From Streptomyces clavuligerus (lineage in GTDB: Bacteria > Actinomycetota > Actinomycetes > Streptomycetales > Streptomycetaceae): a stretch of 64,000 nucleotides of DNA. Of the stretch, positions 25,897 to 35,039 are shown in pieces. Each line of letters starts with the position of its first letter. Within the stretch, counting starts at the first letter, position 1. The position numbers were made by a program, and so were the translations under genes. The notes below the pieces were generated by a model. The model did not search any database. It worked only from the letters and a program-made list of their open reading frames with translations, and was not told the DNA's origin. The stretch is from NCBI RefSeq assembly GCF_005519465.1, contig NZ_CP027858.1, positions 1,674,001 through 1,738,000 on the forward strand. Direction: 5' to 3'.

Positions 25897-26982
25897 GTGA
25901 CGCGCCAGGCCAGCCGTCGGCCCTCCGGTGACCCTGGGCCGCAGAATCGATTCTCGGATGTCTTCGCCGGTCAGCCGGCCACCATCAGGCGGGGTCCGCT
26001 GCCGGGGCGGCGGGTGTGGACCGCGCTCGGCGCGGCCGGTGGGCTGACCTGTCTCTCCCTGCTGACCGCCGCCCTGGTGGGGCAGGTGGACTTCGGCGGG
26101 GAACGGACGGAGAAGGCCGCGGCGGAACGGACGACGGCGGCCGAGCAGCAACCGCCGGGACCCGCGGGCCTCGACGGCGCGGACGGTGCCGACGGGGTCG
26201 ACGGCGTCGACGGCGTCGACGAGGTGGACGGGGTCGACGCCGGGCACGAGTACTCCGACGAGTACCCCGACAACACGGAGTCCGGGGACGACACCGCCTC
26301 GGAGGGCGTTCCTCCGGCCGTCGGCTCGGGAAAGGGAGCGAAATCGGGATCGGGGACGGGCTCCGGCGCGCGGCCCGGCACCGCGACGGGCCCCGGCACC
26401 GCACCCGCCCGGGGCTCCGGCACCGGCGCCCCGGCTCCGCAGCGGCCCGCCCCGCCCCCGGCGGACAAGCCCCGCCCGCCCGCACCCCCCGTGCCGAAGC
26501 CTCCGGCCCCCAAGCCCCCGGCGCCGAAGCCACCCACGGCCCCGCAACCCGTCAAGCCCGTCAAGCCCGTCAAGCCCGTCAACTATGTCGCCAAGGGCCC
26601 CACGAAGAACCGGGCGCTGAACCGCTGTGTCGACGTCGTCGGCGGTGTGGTCACCGACGGGGCGGCCCTGCGCGCCACCACCTGCTCCGGGCAGCAGCGC
26701 CAGCGCTGGGAGTTCCGCAAGGACGGCGAGGTCTGGTCGCGCATCAACCGCGTGTACTGCATGGACGTCCAGTGGGGCAACACCGGCAGCGGCACCCCGC
26801 TCCAGGTCGCCCATTGCAGCGGCAACCCCGCCCAGCAGCTCCGGCTGCGCTCCGACGGCACGATCCACAACCCGAGGTCCGGGAAGTGCGTCGAGGCCGT
26901 CGACGAGGGCGGGAAGCGGGGCATCCGGCTCCAGTTGCAGCGCTGCGACGGCTCCGGCGCACAGCGGTGGCTCGTGGGCTGA
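25897..26982 (+). CDS. Membrane-anchored ricin-type lectin protein with collagen-like and proline-rich linkers
   Basis: 361 residues: cytoplasmic basic N-terminus, one membrane helix (about 43-62), an acidic collagen-like segment of GAD/GVD triplets (about 92-115), a Ser/Gly stretch, a Pro/Lys linker (KPPAP repeats and three VKP repeats, about 185-228), then a ricin B-type trefoil domain (about 232-361) with QRW and QQL core motifs and paired cysteines. The lectin domain would be displayed outside the membrane to bind polysaccharide. GTG 25897 follows AAGGAG. Convergent with the AAA/beta-helix gene. The GVD repeats are also repetitive in DNA. Confidence 0.85.
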   Translation: MTRQASRRPSGDPGPQNRFSDVFAGQPATIRRGPLPGRRVWTALGAAGGLTCLSLLTAALVGQVDFGGERTEKAAAERTTAAEQQPPGPAGLDGADGADGVDGVDGVDEVDGVDAGHEYSDEYPDNTESGDDTASEGVPPAVGSGKGAKSGSGTGSGARPGTATGPGTAPARGSGTGAPAPQRPAPPPADKPRPPAPPVPKPPAPKPPAPKPPTAPQPVKPVKPVKPVNYVAKGPTKNRALNRCVDVVGGVVTDGAALRATTCSGQQRQRWEFRKDGEVWSRINRVYCMDVQWGNTGSGTPLQVAHCSGNPAQQLRLRSDGTIHNPRSGKCVEAVDEGGKRGIRLQLQRCDGSGAQRWLVG

Positions 26983-26996
26983 GCCTCTGGGCGTAC

Positions 26997-27028
26997 GGCC
27001 CGGGGCCCGCTCCCCGCGGGCCCGGGCC
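26997..27028. terminator. Bidirectional hairpin between convergent genes
   Basis: GGCCCGGGGCCCGC (26997-27010) and GCGGGCCCGGGCC (27016-27028) pair with a single bulged G around TCCCC. It sits in the 53-bp gap between the convergent ricin-domain and AAA genes and can serve both. Confidence 0.75.
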
Positions 27029-27035
27029 CCGCGGC

Positions 27036-29789
27036 TCAGCCCGCCGCGCCCAGGAACCCCGGCGCCCCCGCCGGACTCTCCGGCACCTCCAGCTCGGGCA
27101 CGTCCAGCTCCGAGAGTGTGACGAGGTCCGTCTCCGACGGCGTCTCGATCTCCGCCACCCGGTACGCCTGCCGCTCGGTCATCGCCTGGAACGTCTGCCG
27201 CGCGGAACGGCCGTTGCCGAACCGCCCGTCCCTCGGGAAGTGCGCGAAGTACACGTCGAGCATCGCGCGCGCCGCGTCCGTCAGCTCGTACTGATGGGTC
27301 CCGGCGTGCTGTTCGACGATCCGCACCAACTCGGCGTTGTCGTAGTCCTCGAAAAGCAGGGTGCGGTTGAAACGGGAGGCCAGACCGGGGTTGGAGTCGA
27401 TGAAGCGCTCCATCTCGTTCGGGTAGCCCGCCACGATGACGACCACCGCGTCCCGGTGGTCCTCCATCAGCTTCACCAGCGTCGCGACGGCCTCCTGCGC
27501 GAAGTCGTTCCCGCCGCCGCCCCCGGCGGGCGCCAGCGAGTACGCCTCGTCGATGAAGAGCACCCCGCCCATCGCCTCCATGAAGACCCGCTGGGTCTTG
27601 GGGCCGGTGTGTCCGACGTACTCGCCCACCAGCGCGGAACGGTCCGCCTCGACCAGATGGCCGCGTTCCAGGAGCCCCACGGCGGCGAGGATGCGGCCGT
27701 AGAGCCGGGCCACCGTCGTCTTGCCGGTGCCGGGGTTGCCCGCGAAGACGAGGTGCCTGCTCAGCGGGGGCGCGGCGAGCCCGGCGGCCTCCCGGCGCTG
27801 CACCATCCGCATGAGCTTCACCAGCGAGGCCACGTCCTGCTTGACCCGGGCGAGACCGATCAGCGCGTCCAGCTCCCCGAGCAGGTCCTCCAGGCTCTCC
27901 TCCTCGGCACCGTCCGCCGCCGGGTCCGCGCCCGGGGCGGCGGGGGCGGGGAGTCCGGGCGCGGTGTCCCGTCCACCCGCCCGGGCGGTGGCGGGCCGCG
28001 GCAGCGCGCGGGGGTCCGGCCACACCGGTGACTCCACCCGGACGGAGACGCACTCCTCCACGACCGGCTCGGCGCCGGGCTCGGCGCTCAGATCCTCGGA
28101 CGCGTCCTGCACCAGGACGCGGCGCAGCACCGGGCGGGCCGCGTCACCGAGGTGAACGGCGGGGAAGCCGGGGGACAGGATCGCGCACTCCTCGAACACC
28201 CCGCCGCCGCGGGCGTCGACGACCAGGCCGTTCTTCCCGGGGCGCACGATCCGTACGCCCGTCAGCTCCGGTGCGGCGCCGCCCGCGACGACCACGCCCG
28301 TACCGGCGGCGTCCAGGATCTCCACCCCGTCGACCCGGGGCCGGGTGCCCTCCTCGATCACCAGTCCGGCGGTGCCCGAACGCAGCAGCCGCCCGCCGGT
28401 GATCTCCTGTGCTCCCGTGCCGCCGAGGACGGCGGCGGCACGCTCGCTGTCGGCGATCTCGCACTCCCGCAGCCGCAGTTCGCTCCCGCCGCCGGAGGTC
28501 GCACCGGTGCGGCAGCGGCGGACGGCGACTGCCGCGAGGGTGGCCCGGGCGGTGTCGGAGAGGTCGACGCCCGACATGCCGCAGTCGGTGATCCGGCTGT
28601 CCTCCAGGGTGAGCCGGGCGGCGGCGACGGTGTGCGCCCCGTGTTCGGGGGTGGTGCCGATCAGCAGCCCGGACAGCCGGGTCTCGGCCTCGCCACCGGT
28701 GTGGACGGCGCTGAAGCGGCAGTCGGTCAGCTCGGAGTCGGTGAGGTCGACCCGGGAGCTGTCCGTGGCGACGAGGCCGTTGGCGGCGGACTCGCGGACG
28801 ACCGCGCCGACGGCGGTCAGCCGGGCGCCGCCGTGGGCGAAGAGCGCGGCGGCGGCGGTGCGGACGATACGGGTGCCGGTCAGCTCGGTGCGGGTGTCGT
28901 CACCGGCGCTCACGCCGGAGCCGCCGGTGTCGCGCAGCAGGCAGTGGTTCAGGACGGCGTGGCCGCCTCCGCCGACGCGGACGGCGTCCCCGCCGCTGCC
29001 GGTCAGCTCGCAGCCGTCGAGGCGCACTCCGCCCTCGTCCGTGCCCCTGTCCGCCGGTGAGCTGCCGAGGATCCGCACCGCGTCCCCCGCGCAGTCCCGC
29101 ACCCGGCAGTCGGTGAGCCTCAGGGAGCCCTGGTCCTCGACGAGGACGCCGCTGCGGCCCGCCCCGTCGATGAGGGCGTCCCGCACGGTGACACGGGCGT
29201 TCTCCCGTATCCGCAGGGCCGATCCGGTGGTGGCGCGGACCGAGCCGCCGACGACGTCGAGACGGGTGGTGCCGCCCGCGACGACGCCGGTGCCCTCGGT
29301 GCCGTCGATCCGGCAGTCGGTGAAGCGGACCGGCCCCGTGGTGCGCAGCAGTACCCCGGCGAGCCCGGCTCCGGTGAGGACCGCCCCGGTCAGCTCCAGT
29401 TCGGCCGCGCCCCGTGCCTCCAGCCGTCCGGCGGCGAGGCCGCCGCCCTCCCAGCGGGTCCGGCCGCCGCCGAGGACGACGGCGGGCCGGTCGGCGGCGG
29501 CGCCCTCGGCCACGAGGCCCTGGAGCAGGACCCGTTCCCCCGCGGTCACCTCCAGGACGGGCCGCTCGGGGTCCGTTCCGGCGACGACGACCGCACCGGC
29601 CGCCGGGCCGCCGTCGGGCCGCAGGGTCACCGCGCGGTCGATCCGCAGATGCTCCTGGTAGCGGCCGGGGGCGATCGCTATCTCGTCGCCGTCGGCGGCT
29701 GCCCGCAGCGCGGCGGTGAGGGTGGCGTGGGCGCCCTCGGCGCGGGGGTCGACCCGGTGGACGGCGGAGCGGGGCGGGGGTGTGCTCAC
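27036..29789 (-). CDS. Right-handed beta-helix protein fused to a CbbX/EccA-type AAA ATPase
   Basis: 917 residues. Residues about 20-590 are pectate-lyase-like right-handed beta-helix repeats, seen as recurrent short units with G-V-x-V/L and D-x-R patterns. Residues about 640-917 form a CbbX/EccA-like AAA module with Walker A GNPGTGKTT (about 683), Walker B VLFIDEAYSL (about 740) and the arginine-finger segment LASRFNRTLLFEDY. EccA-type ATPases assist type VII (ESX) secretion, and the next gene in the same direction encodes an FtsK/EssC-like motor, which supports that link. The GTG at 29789 is used because AGGGGA precedes it; upstream in-frame sequence lacks a good start. Confidence 0.85.
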   Translation of the reverse strand: MSTPPPRSAVHRVDPRAEGAHATLTAALRAAADGDEIAIAPGRYQEHLRIDRAVTLRPDGGPAAGAVVVAGTDPERPVLEVTAGERVLLQGLVAEGAAADRPAVVLGGGRTRWEGGGLAAGRLEARGAAELELTGAVLTGAGLAGVLLRTTGPVRFTDCRIDGTEGTGVVAGGTTRLDVVGGSVRATTGSALRIRENARVTVRDALIDGAGRSGVLVEDQGSLRLTDCRVRDCAGDAVRILGSSPADRGTDEGGVRLDGCELTGSGGDAVRVGGGGHAVLNHCLLRDTGGSGVSAGDDTRTELTGTRIVRTAAAALFAHGGARLTAVGAVVRESAANGLVATDSSRVDLTDSELTDCRFSAVHTGGEAETRLSGLLIGTTPEHGAHTVAAARLTLEDSRITDCGMSGVDLSDTARATLAAVAVRRCRTGATSGGGSELRLRECEIADSERAAAVLGGTGAQEITGGRLLRSGTAGLVIEEGTRPRVDGVEILDAAGTGVVVAGGAAPELTGVRIVRPGKNGLVVDARGGGVFEECAILSPGFPAVHLGDAARPVLRRVLVQDASEDLSAEPGAEPVVEECVSVRVESPVWPDPRALPRPATARAGGRDTAPGLPAPAAPGADPAADGAEEESLEDLLGELDALIGLARVKQDVASLVKLMRMVQRREAAGLAAPPLSRHLVFAGNPGTGKTTVARLYGRILAAVGLLERGHLVEADRSALVGEYVGHTGPKTQRVFMEAMGGVLFIDEAYSLAPAGGGGGNDFAQEAVATLVKLMEDHRDAVVVIVAGYPNEMERFIDSNPGLASRFNRTLLFEDYDNAELVRIVEQHAGTHQYELTDAARAMLDVYFAHFPRDGRFGNGRSARQTFQAMTERQAYRVAEIETPSETDLVTLSELDVPELEVPESPAGAPGFLGAAG

Positions 29790-29823
29790 CGTGGTCCCCT
29801 TCCGGAGTACGGCTGTCCTTCTG

Positions 29824-30092
29824 TCATGGTCCCATCCTGGACCGCAGCCGCCTTTCCGGTCCTGCCGGGTCAACGCCCAGTGCCCTCAGGGCGTTCCTGG
29901 CGCGGTCCGGCTCGCGGCGGGCCCGGTGCAGTTCGGCGACAGTGGTGAGGCCGGTGTCGCCCCGGGGGCCGGGGCCGCCAGGCGGTCGGCCCCGTCGAGC
30001 TGCCGCACCGCCCGCGCCAGGGCGTCCACGGCATCGGCCACGGCGGCCGGTGGTACCGGGCCGCCGGGAACCCCCGGCGGAGGCGCGGCCAC
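29824..30092 (-). pseudogene. Possible small gene between the FtsK-like and AAA genes, apparently frameshifted
   Basis: Two minus-strand frames each look coding over half of this interval. From GTG 30092: PPAAVADAVDALARAVRQLDG. Then, one base shifted, TTVAELHRARREPDRARNAL running to the TGA at 29824. Adding one G in the GGGG run near 29975 would join them into one helical protein of about 90 residues with normal third-position GC. Unrecognised. It would lie in the same operon as its neighbours, 35 bases before the AAA start. Low confidence, because GC-rich DNA readily gives open frames. Confidence 0.35.
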
Positions 30093-30118
30093 AGCGACCC
30101 GGCCGACCCCGACGGGAC

Positions 30119-30417
30119 GTGGGCCGAGGCACCCGGCGGCAGCAGAGCGGCCCCGCGCCGAAGGCGGCCCACGAGAAGCCGGCCCTCTCCCCCCAGACCG
30201 CCGTGGACAGCATCAACACGTTCGCGAACCAGTCCAATCAGATCAAGAAGTCCGTGAAGTCCGTGCAGGAGATGGACGCGTCCGCCGCGGACAGCACCGG
30301 CACGTCCCGACCCGCGCCCGGCCCTTCCGGGGACACGCGGACGGCGGCCCGCCCCCGGCGCCTTCGCGTGCCGGGGACGGGCCGCCGCCGTCGGTGGGCA
30401 GGAACCGCGGGGGCTAA
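30119..30417 (+). pseudogene. Possible small plus-strand gene with coding-like codon usage, apparently frameshifted
   Basis: From GTG 30119 a frame with almost perfect third-position GC encodes a hydrophilic segment containing TAVDSINTFANQSNQIKKSV and EMDASAADSTG, then prolongs implausibly antisense to the FtsK-like gene. One base lost near 30338 would switch it to a frame ending SVGRNRGG-stop at TAA 30417, which overlaps the FtsK-like stop on the other strand. Not recognised. The codon bias of the central 110 bases is the main evidence. It could equally be chance. Confidence 0.3.
30340..30392 (-). terminator. GC hairpin downstream of the FtsK-like gene
   Basis: GACGGCGGCCCGCCCCCGGC (30340-30359) pairs with 30370-30392, with one wobble and a 3-base bulge, around a 10-base loop. 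It lies 20 bases beyond the FtsK-like stop and could end that transcript, which would separate it from the AAA gene. Confidence 0.45.
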
Positions 30418-33400
30418 CCCTCCGGTTGCAGCGTGGTCTCCGGCACCAGCACCGAGACCAGGGAGCCGGTCACCGGGTCGACGGTCAGGCCGCGCCCCGG
30501 GGTGGGACGGCCCCGCAGCAGGTCGTACGGGAGCCGCACCCCCAGCAGATCGCCCTCGGCGGGCGACTGCGGCGACAGCAGCAGCCCCTTGCGGACCCGG
30601 CGGACCTGACCGAGCCAGCCGATACCGGCCGAGGTCAGGGTCTCCGGGGTGGCCGCCGCGACCAGTGCCTGCCCCCGGTCCCGGCCGGTGGCCGCCGTCT
30701 CCCTCAGCACCGGGTCGGCGGAGGGCATCTGGGCCAGCAGATCGGCGTCGTCGACCATGAGGACCACCGGCCCGGGGGCGGCGTCCAGCGCGGCGCGCAC
30801 CTCGTCGGCCGTGGGGTCCGTGCTCTCCACCACGGTCGCCTGCGGATGCCGCCGCAGCCCCCGCAGCGGCGACTCCCTCGGGGTGAGGACCACGACCCGG
30901 GTCCCGGACGCCAGCAGCGAGACGGCGATCGCGGCGAGGGTGGTGGAACGCCCGGCCCCAGGAGGGCCGCTGACCAGGAAGGACGGGGCGTCGGCCGCGA
31001 AGTCGACGCCGATCGGGGCGAGATCGTCGCCACCGATGCCCAGCAGCCCCCACAGCGGGCGGCGCTGCGCCTCGGGCACCGCCGCGTAGGCGTCGGCGAA
31101 GCCGATCTCCCGGGGCAGCGAGAGCACCTTCGCGGGCCTGCGGGCGGCGGGCACCGCGCGGTCGCGCCGCTCGGCCCGGGCGCCGATGGCGCGCAGGGCC
31201 TCGGCCTGGTCCCGTCCGGTGGCCATGGCCCCGGCGGTGGCGGGCCCCGCGAGCAGCGCGATCTGGATCTCGGTGCCGCTCTGGCCGCGCCAGCCCCGGC
31301 CCGGGGGCACCACGGCGGGGATCTGCTTGGTGGAGATCCCGGCGAGGGTGTACTCGGTACGGTCGGTGAGCCGCAGCAGCAGCCGCTCGTCGTTGAGGGA
31401 CGCGACCTTGCCGGAGAGCAGGGCCCGTTCGGACGTGGCGACGACATGGATGCCGAGCGGGGCGCCCTCGCGGATGAGGGCGGTCATCTCCTGGACGGGC
31501 CTGCCGCCGTCGTGGTCGCCGAGGAGGGCCGCCAGTGAGTCCCAGCCGTCGATCAGCAGCAGCAGATGCGCGGGGCGCTGCGCCTCGGGCAGCAGCGCCC
31601 GCAGTTCGCCGAGGCTGGCGGTGCCATGGGCGGTGAGCAGTTCCTGACGGCGGGCCATCTCGGCGATCATGCGGGCCAGCAGCCGGTTCAGCCGTTCCAG
31701 ATCGGTACGGGGGACGACGGCGCCGCAGTGCGGCAGCGCGGTCAGCGCGGCGAGGGCGCCGCCGCCCGCGTCGATCCCGTACAGATGGACATCGGCACAG
31801 GAGTGACGGCGGGCGAGCGCGCCCGCGATGGTGCGCAGCACCTGGGAGCGGCCGGTGCGCGGGGTGCCGATGACGTAGAGATGGCCGAAGCGGCTCAGGT
31901 CGAGGGTGAGCGGCTCCTGCCGCTGGGCGCCGGGCAGGTCGGCCAGGGCCCAGGCGACGGGGGCGAGGTCGCCCTCCCCCGCGGCGGGTTCGGGCAGCTG
32001 GTCCAGGGTGAGCTGGTGCGGCAGCGCCGGGAGCCAGGGGCTGGGCTGGGCCGGGATGTCCAGGGCCGCGCAGGCGGCGCGGGCCGCCTCCACCAGGGCG
32101 GTCAGATCGGTGGCCGCGTCCGGGTCCTCGTACGCGTCGTCGCCGTCCTCGTCCCCGGTGTGCTCGGGGCCCGGCTCGGGCGCGGTCCGGCCGAGGAGGG
32201 ACCAGGTGACCTCGCTGGTCCAGATCGCGGCGTCGGCCGCGGCCTCGGAGGTCTCCTGCTCCCGCCGCTGCTGTTCGCCGGGGCGCGGGGCGCCGACGAA
32301 CGCGGTCTGGAAGGGCAGGACGGAACGGTGTCCGATCCGGGCGAGGGCCCGGCCGGGGGTGGTGGCCGAGATGGTGACGGCGTCGCTGACCTCCAGGACG
32401 TCCTGGCTGTCCAGGGTGTCGGTGACCCGCAGCGCGATCCGCAGATTGGTGTTGGCCCGGATGTCGGCGGTGACGACACCGGCGGGGCGCTGGGTGGCGA
32501 GGACGAGATGGATGCCGAGGGAGCGTCCGCGCTGGGCGATGGAGACCAGCCCGGGGACGAACTCCTGGACATCGCGGGCGAGCGTGGCGAACTCGTCGAT
32601 GATCAGCAGCAGCCGGGGCAGCGCGGGCAGCAGCGGGTCGCGGCGGCGCAGGGCCCGGTACTCGGGGTGGTCCTTGGCCCCGGCGGCGGCGAGCAGGTGC
32701 TCACGGCGGGTCAGCTCGGCGGCGAGGGAGGTCAGGGCGCGCTCGACGAGATGGCTGTCGAGGTCGGTGACCATGCCGAGGGTGTGCGGCAGGTCGACGC
32801 AGTCCTTGAAGGCGCTGCCGCCCTTGTAGTCGACGAGGACGAAGGTCATCTCGTCGGGCCGGTTGGCGGCGGCGAGCGAGGCGACGAGGGTCTGGAGGAG
32901 TTCCGACTTGCCCGCGCCGGTGGTTCCGGCGACCAGGGCGTGCGGGCCGTCCTTGACCAGGTCGAAGGCGATCGGCCCGCTGTAGCCGACACCGAGCAGG
33001 GCGCTCGTGGACGCGGGGCGCTTGGCCCAGCGGCGCACGAGTTCGTCCCCGTGCGGGGGTTCGAGGTCCAGCAGCCCCAGCAGGCCCACCTTGTCGGGGA
33101 GGCCGTCGGAGCCGTCGGGGGTGACGTCGCGCACGGGGGCGAGGGCGCGGGCGATCCGCTCGCACCAGTCGGTGTCGACGAGGTCGGGGCGGATACCGGT
33201 GACATCGGCGCTGCCGGTGCGGCGCCAGGTCACCTCGCGGGCCTGGACGGAGCAGACGGAGACGCACTCCTCGGGGAGCATGCGCTCCTCGCGGTCGACG
33301 CAGAGCAGGAAGACCCGGACCGAGGGGCCCTCCTTGAGGACCTGGACCATGCCGGGGACGTCGCGCAGCCGCCGGGCGCCGTCGAGGACGACGACGAGAT

Positions 33401-35039
33401 CGGGTTCGGCGAGCAGGGCGCCGCTCATGGCGGAGTCCCGGGCGCGCATCCGGGCCCGTACGGTCGAGACGAGTTCCTGGACGCGGTTGGCGACGGTCTC
33501 GGGGTCGTTGCCGAGGGTGACGGCGGGGCCGCCGGGGGCGCCGGGGGTGTGGCCGCCCTGCCCGGGGCGGGCGTGCGGCAGCCAGCGCACCCACTCCCAG
33601 CCGGCCGCGCCCGCGGGGTCGGTGAGCACGGTGAGCCGGACGTCGCGCGGGCTGTGCAGGATCGCGGCCTGGGCGACGGCCCAGCGGGCGAGCGCGGCGG
33701 CGGCGTCCCGTTCGCCCGCGACGCCGACGACGCCGTCCCCGGCGAGGTCGACACCGACGGGCATGTCGGGGATGGTCCAGTTGACGGAGCGGTGGTTGTC
33801 CTCGCGGGAGCTGTCGTCGATGGTCAGCAGGGACGGCTGGCCGACGGTGCCGACGCGCAGCAGCAGATGGTCGGCGTGGCCCCGGTGCCGCTCCCACAGC
33901 CGGGCCCCGGGGCCGACGGCCCACAGCCCGGCGGTCGCGGGGTCGGGCCCGCCCTCGGTGCGCAGGGCGCGCTCCCGGTCCACCTTCTTCAGGACATCGG
34001 CCTCCAGGGAGGCGCGGCGGGAGCGGTAACCGGCGACGGCGTCCAGGTACTCGCGGTAGCCGCTGCGGCGGGCGCTGAGCCAGTTCGCGAGCGCGAGCGC
34101 CGGGCTGAACAGCGCGAACATCAGATAGAAGTACGACTTGAAGATGGTGACCATGGCGATGCCGAAGACCATCGGCATCAGCACCATCAGCAGCGGTATG
34201 GGCCGGTTGGTGGGCGGCGGGGGCGGGGACGGCAGGACGAACCGCTCCGGCAGCAGCGGGGGGACGAGCCGCGGCGGGCGGTTGAAGTCGAGGTGCGCGC
34301 CGTCGGCGGAGGGCGCGACGGCGGCGTCGGCCTCGACGGGTTCGCCGATCCGCAGCAGATGCTCGCCGAGGACGAGTTCGCCGCCGAGGGGCCACTCCTG
34401 CCAGCCGCGCGGCAGCGGCTCGGCGGTGTCGGCGTCCGGGTCGGGGAGTTCGCCCGGGGGTTCGGGCGGCAGCGGCACGGCGTCGGCGCGGGGGCGCTCC
34501 GGGGGCGGCTGCGGCACGGAGGGCCTGACGTGGTCGGCGCCGCCGGTGCGGAGGAGGGCCGTGCCGTCGGGGCGCACGGTGATCCGTACGCCCCGGGAGG
34601 GCACGTCCCGCCCCGTCAGCAGGACGGCGCTGCCGGGGACCGGGCCGATCGCGTGGGTGCCCTGCCCGAGCAGCCACACCCGGCCCGCGCCCCGGCCGCC
34701 GACGAGGCGGAGTTCGACGAGGGCGGGGCGGGGCAGGCGCTCGCCGTCCGGCAGCCGCGAGGGCGGCGGCAGCTCGGCGCGCGCGGGGCCGTAGCCCGCG
34801 GGTTCGGGCGCGGCGGGGACGCCGATGCCGAGGCGGGAACCGTCGCGGATGCCCGCGACCCCGAGGGGGGTGTCGGGGGAGAGTTCCGCCCCGTCCAGGT
34901 GGAGGGCGGCGGCCGTCCCGTGCTCGGGGGTGAGGCGCGCCGCGAGGGCGCCGACGGTGGTCGCGCCGGGGGTGTCGAGGAGGACGTCACGGCTGAGGTC
35001 CGGGGTGTCGGGCGTGGTGACGCTGACGAAGAGTCTCAT
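30414..35039 (-). CDS. FtsK/SpoIIIE (EssC/EccC-like) type VII secretion ATPase with FHA-like N-terminus
   Basis: 1541 residues. Order: ubiquitin-like fold (about 1-75), FHA-like beta domain (about 105-180), proline-rich linker, two close membrane helices (about 285-325), then three FtsK-type ATPase domains. Walker A sites are GTTGAGKSE (about 705), GTPRTGRSQ (about 1056) and GPPGAGRST (about 1358), with Walker B LLLIIDEFATL, LLLLIDGWDSL and VVLMVDDADLL. Only the first has a full GKS/T and DE; the latter two are degenerate, as in EssC/EccC. This motor drives export of WXG100-type substrates through the membrane. The start ATG lies inside the stop of the preceding gene (ATGA). No WXG100 genes are visible in the window. 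Confidence 0.92.
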   Translation of the reverse strand: MRLFVSVTTPDTPDLSRDVLLDTPGATTVGALAARLTPEHGTAAALHLDGAELSPDTPLGVAGIRDGSRLGIGVPAAPEPAGYGPARAELPPPSRLPDGERLPRPALVELRLVGGRGAGRVWLLGQGTHAIGPVPGSAVLLTGRDVPSRGVRITVRPDGTALLRTGGADHVRPSVPQPPPERPRADAVPLPPEPPGELPDPDADTAEPLPRGWQEWPLGGELVLGEHLLRIGEPVEADAAVAPSADGAHLDFNRPPRLVPPLLPERFVLPSPPPPPTNRPIPLLMVLMPMVFGIAMVTIFKSYFYLMFALFSPALALANWLSARRSGYREYLDAVAGYRSRRASLEADVLKKVDRERALRTEGGPDPATAGLWAVGPGARLWERHRGHADHLLLRVGTVGQPSLLTIDDSSREDNHRSVNWTIPDMPVGVDLAGDGVVGVAGERDAAAALARWAVAQAAILHSPRDVRLTVLTDPAGAAGWEWVRWLPHARPGQGGHTPGAPGGPAVTLGNDPETVANRVQELVSTVRARMRARDSAMSGALLAEPDLVVVLDGARRLRDVPGMVQVLKEGPSVRVFLLCVDREERMLPEECVSVCSVQAREVTWRRTGSADVTGIRPDLVDTDWCERIARALAPVRDVTPDGSDGLPDKVGLLGLLDLEPPHGDELVRRWAKRPASTSALLGVGYSGPIAFDLVKDGPHALVAGTTGAGKSELLQTLVASLAAANRPDEMTFVLVDYKGGSAFKDCVDLPHTLGMVTDLDSHLVERALTSLAAELTRREHLLAAAGAKDHPEYRALRRRDPLLPALPRLLLIIDEFATLARDVQEFVPGLVSIAQRGRSLGIHLVLATQRPAGVVTADIRANTNLRIALRVTDTLDSQDVLEVSDAVTISATTPGRALARIGHRSVLPFQTAFVGAPRPGEQQRREQETSEAAADAAIWTSEVTWSLLGRTAPEPGPEHTGDEDGDDAYEDPDAATDLTALVEAARAACAALDIPAQPSPWLPALPHQLTLDQLPEPAAGEGDLAPVAWALADLPGAQRQEPLTLDLSRFGHLYVIGTPRTGRSQVLRTIAGALARRHSCADVHLYGIDAGGGALAALTALPHCGAVVPRTDLERLNRLLARMIAEMARRQELLTAHGTASLGELRALLPEAQRPAHLLLLIDGWDSLAALLGDHDGGRPVQEMTALIREGAPLGIHVVATSERALLSGKVASLNDERLLLRLTDRTEYTLAGISTKQIPAVVPPGRGWRGQSGTEIQIALLAGPATAGAMATGRDQAEALRAIGARAERRDRAVPAARRPAKVLSLPREIGFADAYAAVPEAQRRPLWGLLGIGGDDLAPIGVDFAADAPSFLVSGPPGAGRSTTLAAIAVSLLASGTRVVVLTPRESPLRGLRRHPQATVVESTDPTADEVRAALDAAPGPVVLMVDDADLLAQMPSADPVLRETAATGRDRGQALVAAATPETLTSAGIGWLGQVRRVRKGLLLSPQSPAEGDLLGVRLPYDLLRGRPTPGRGLTVDPVTGSLVSVLVPETTLQPEG

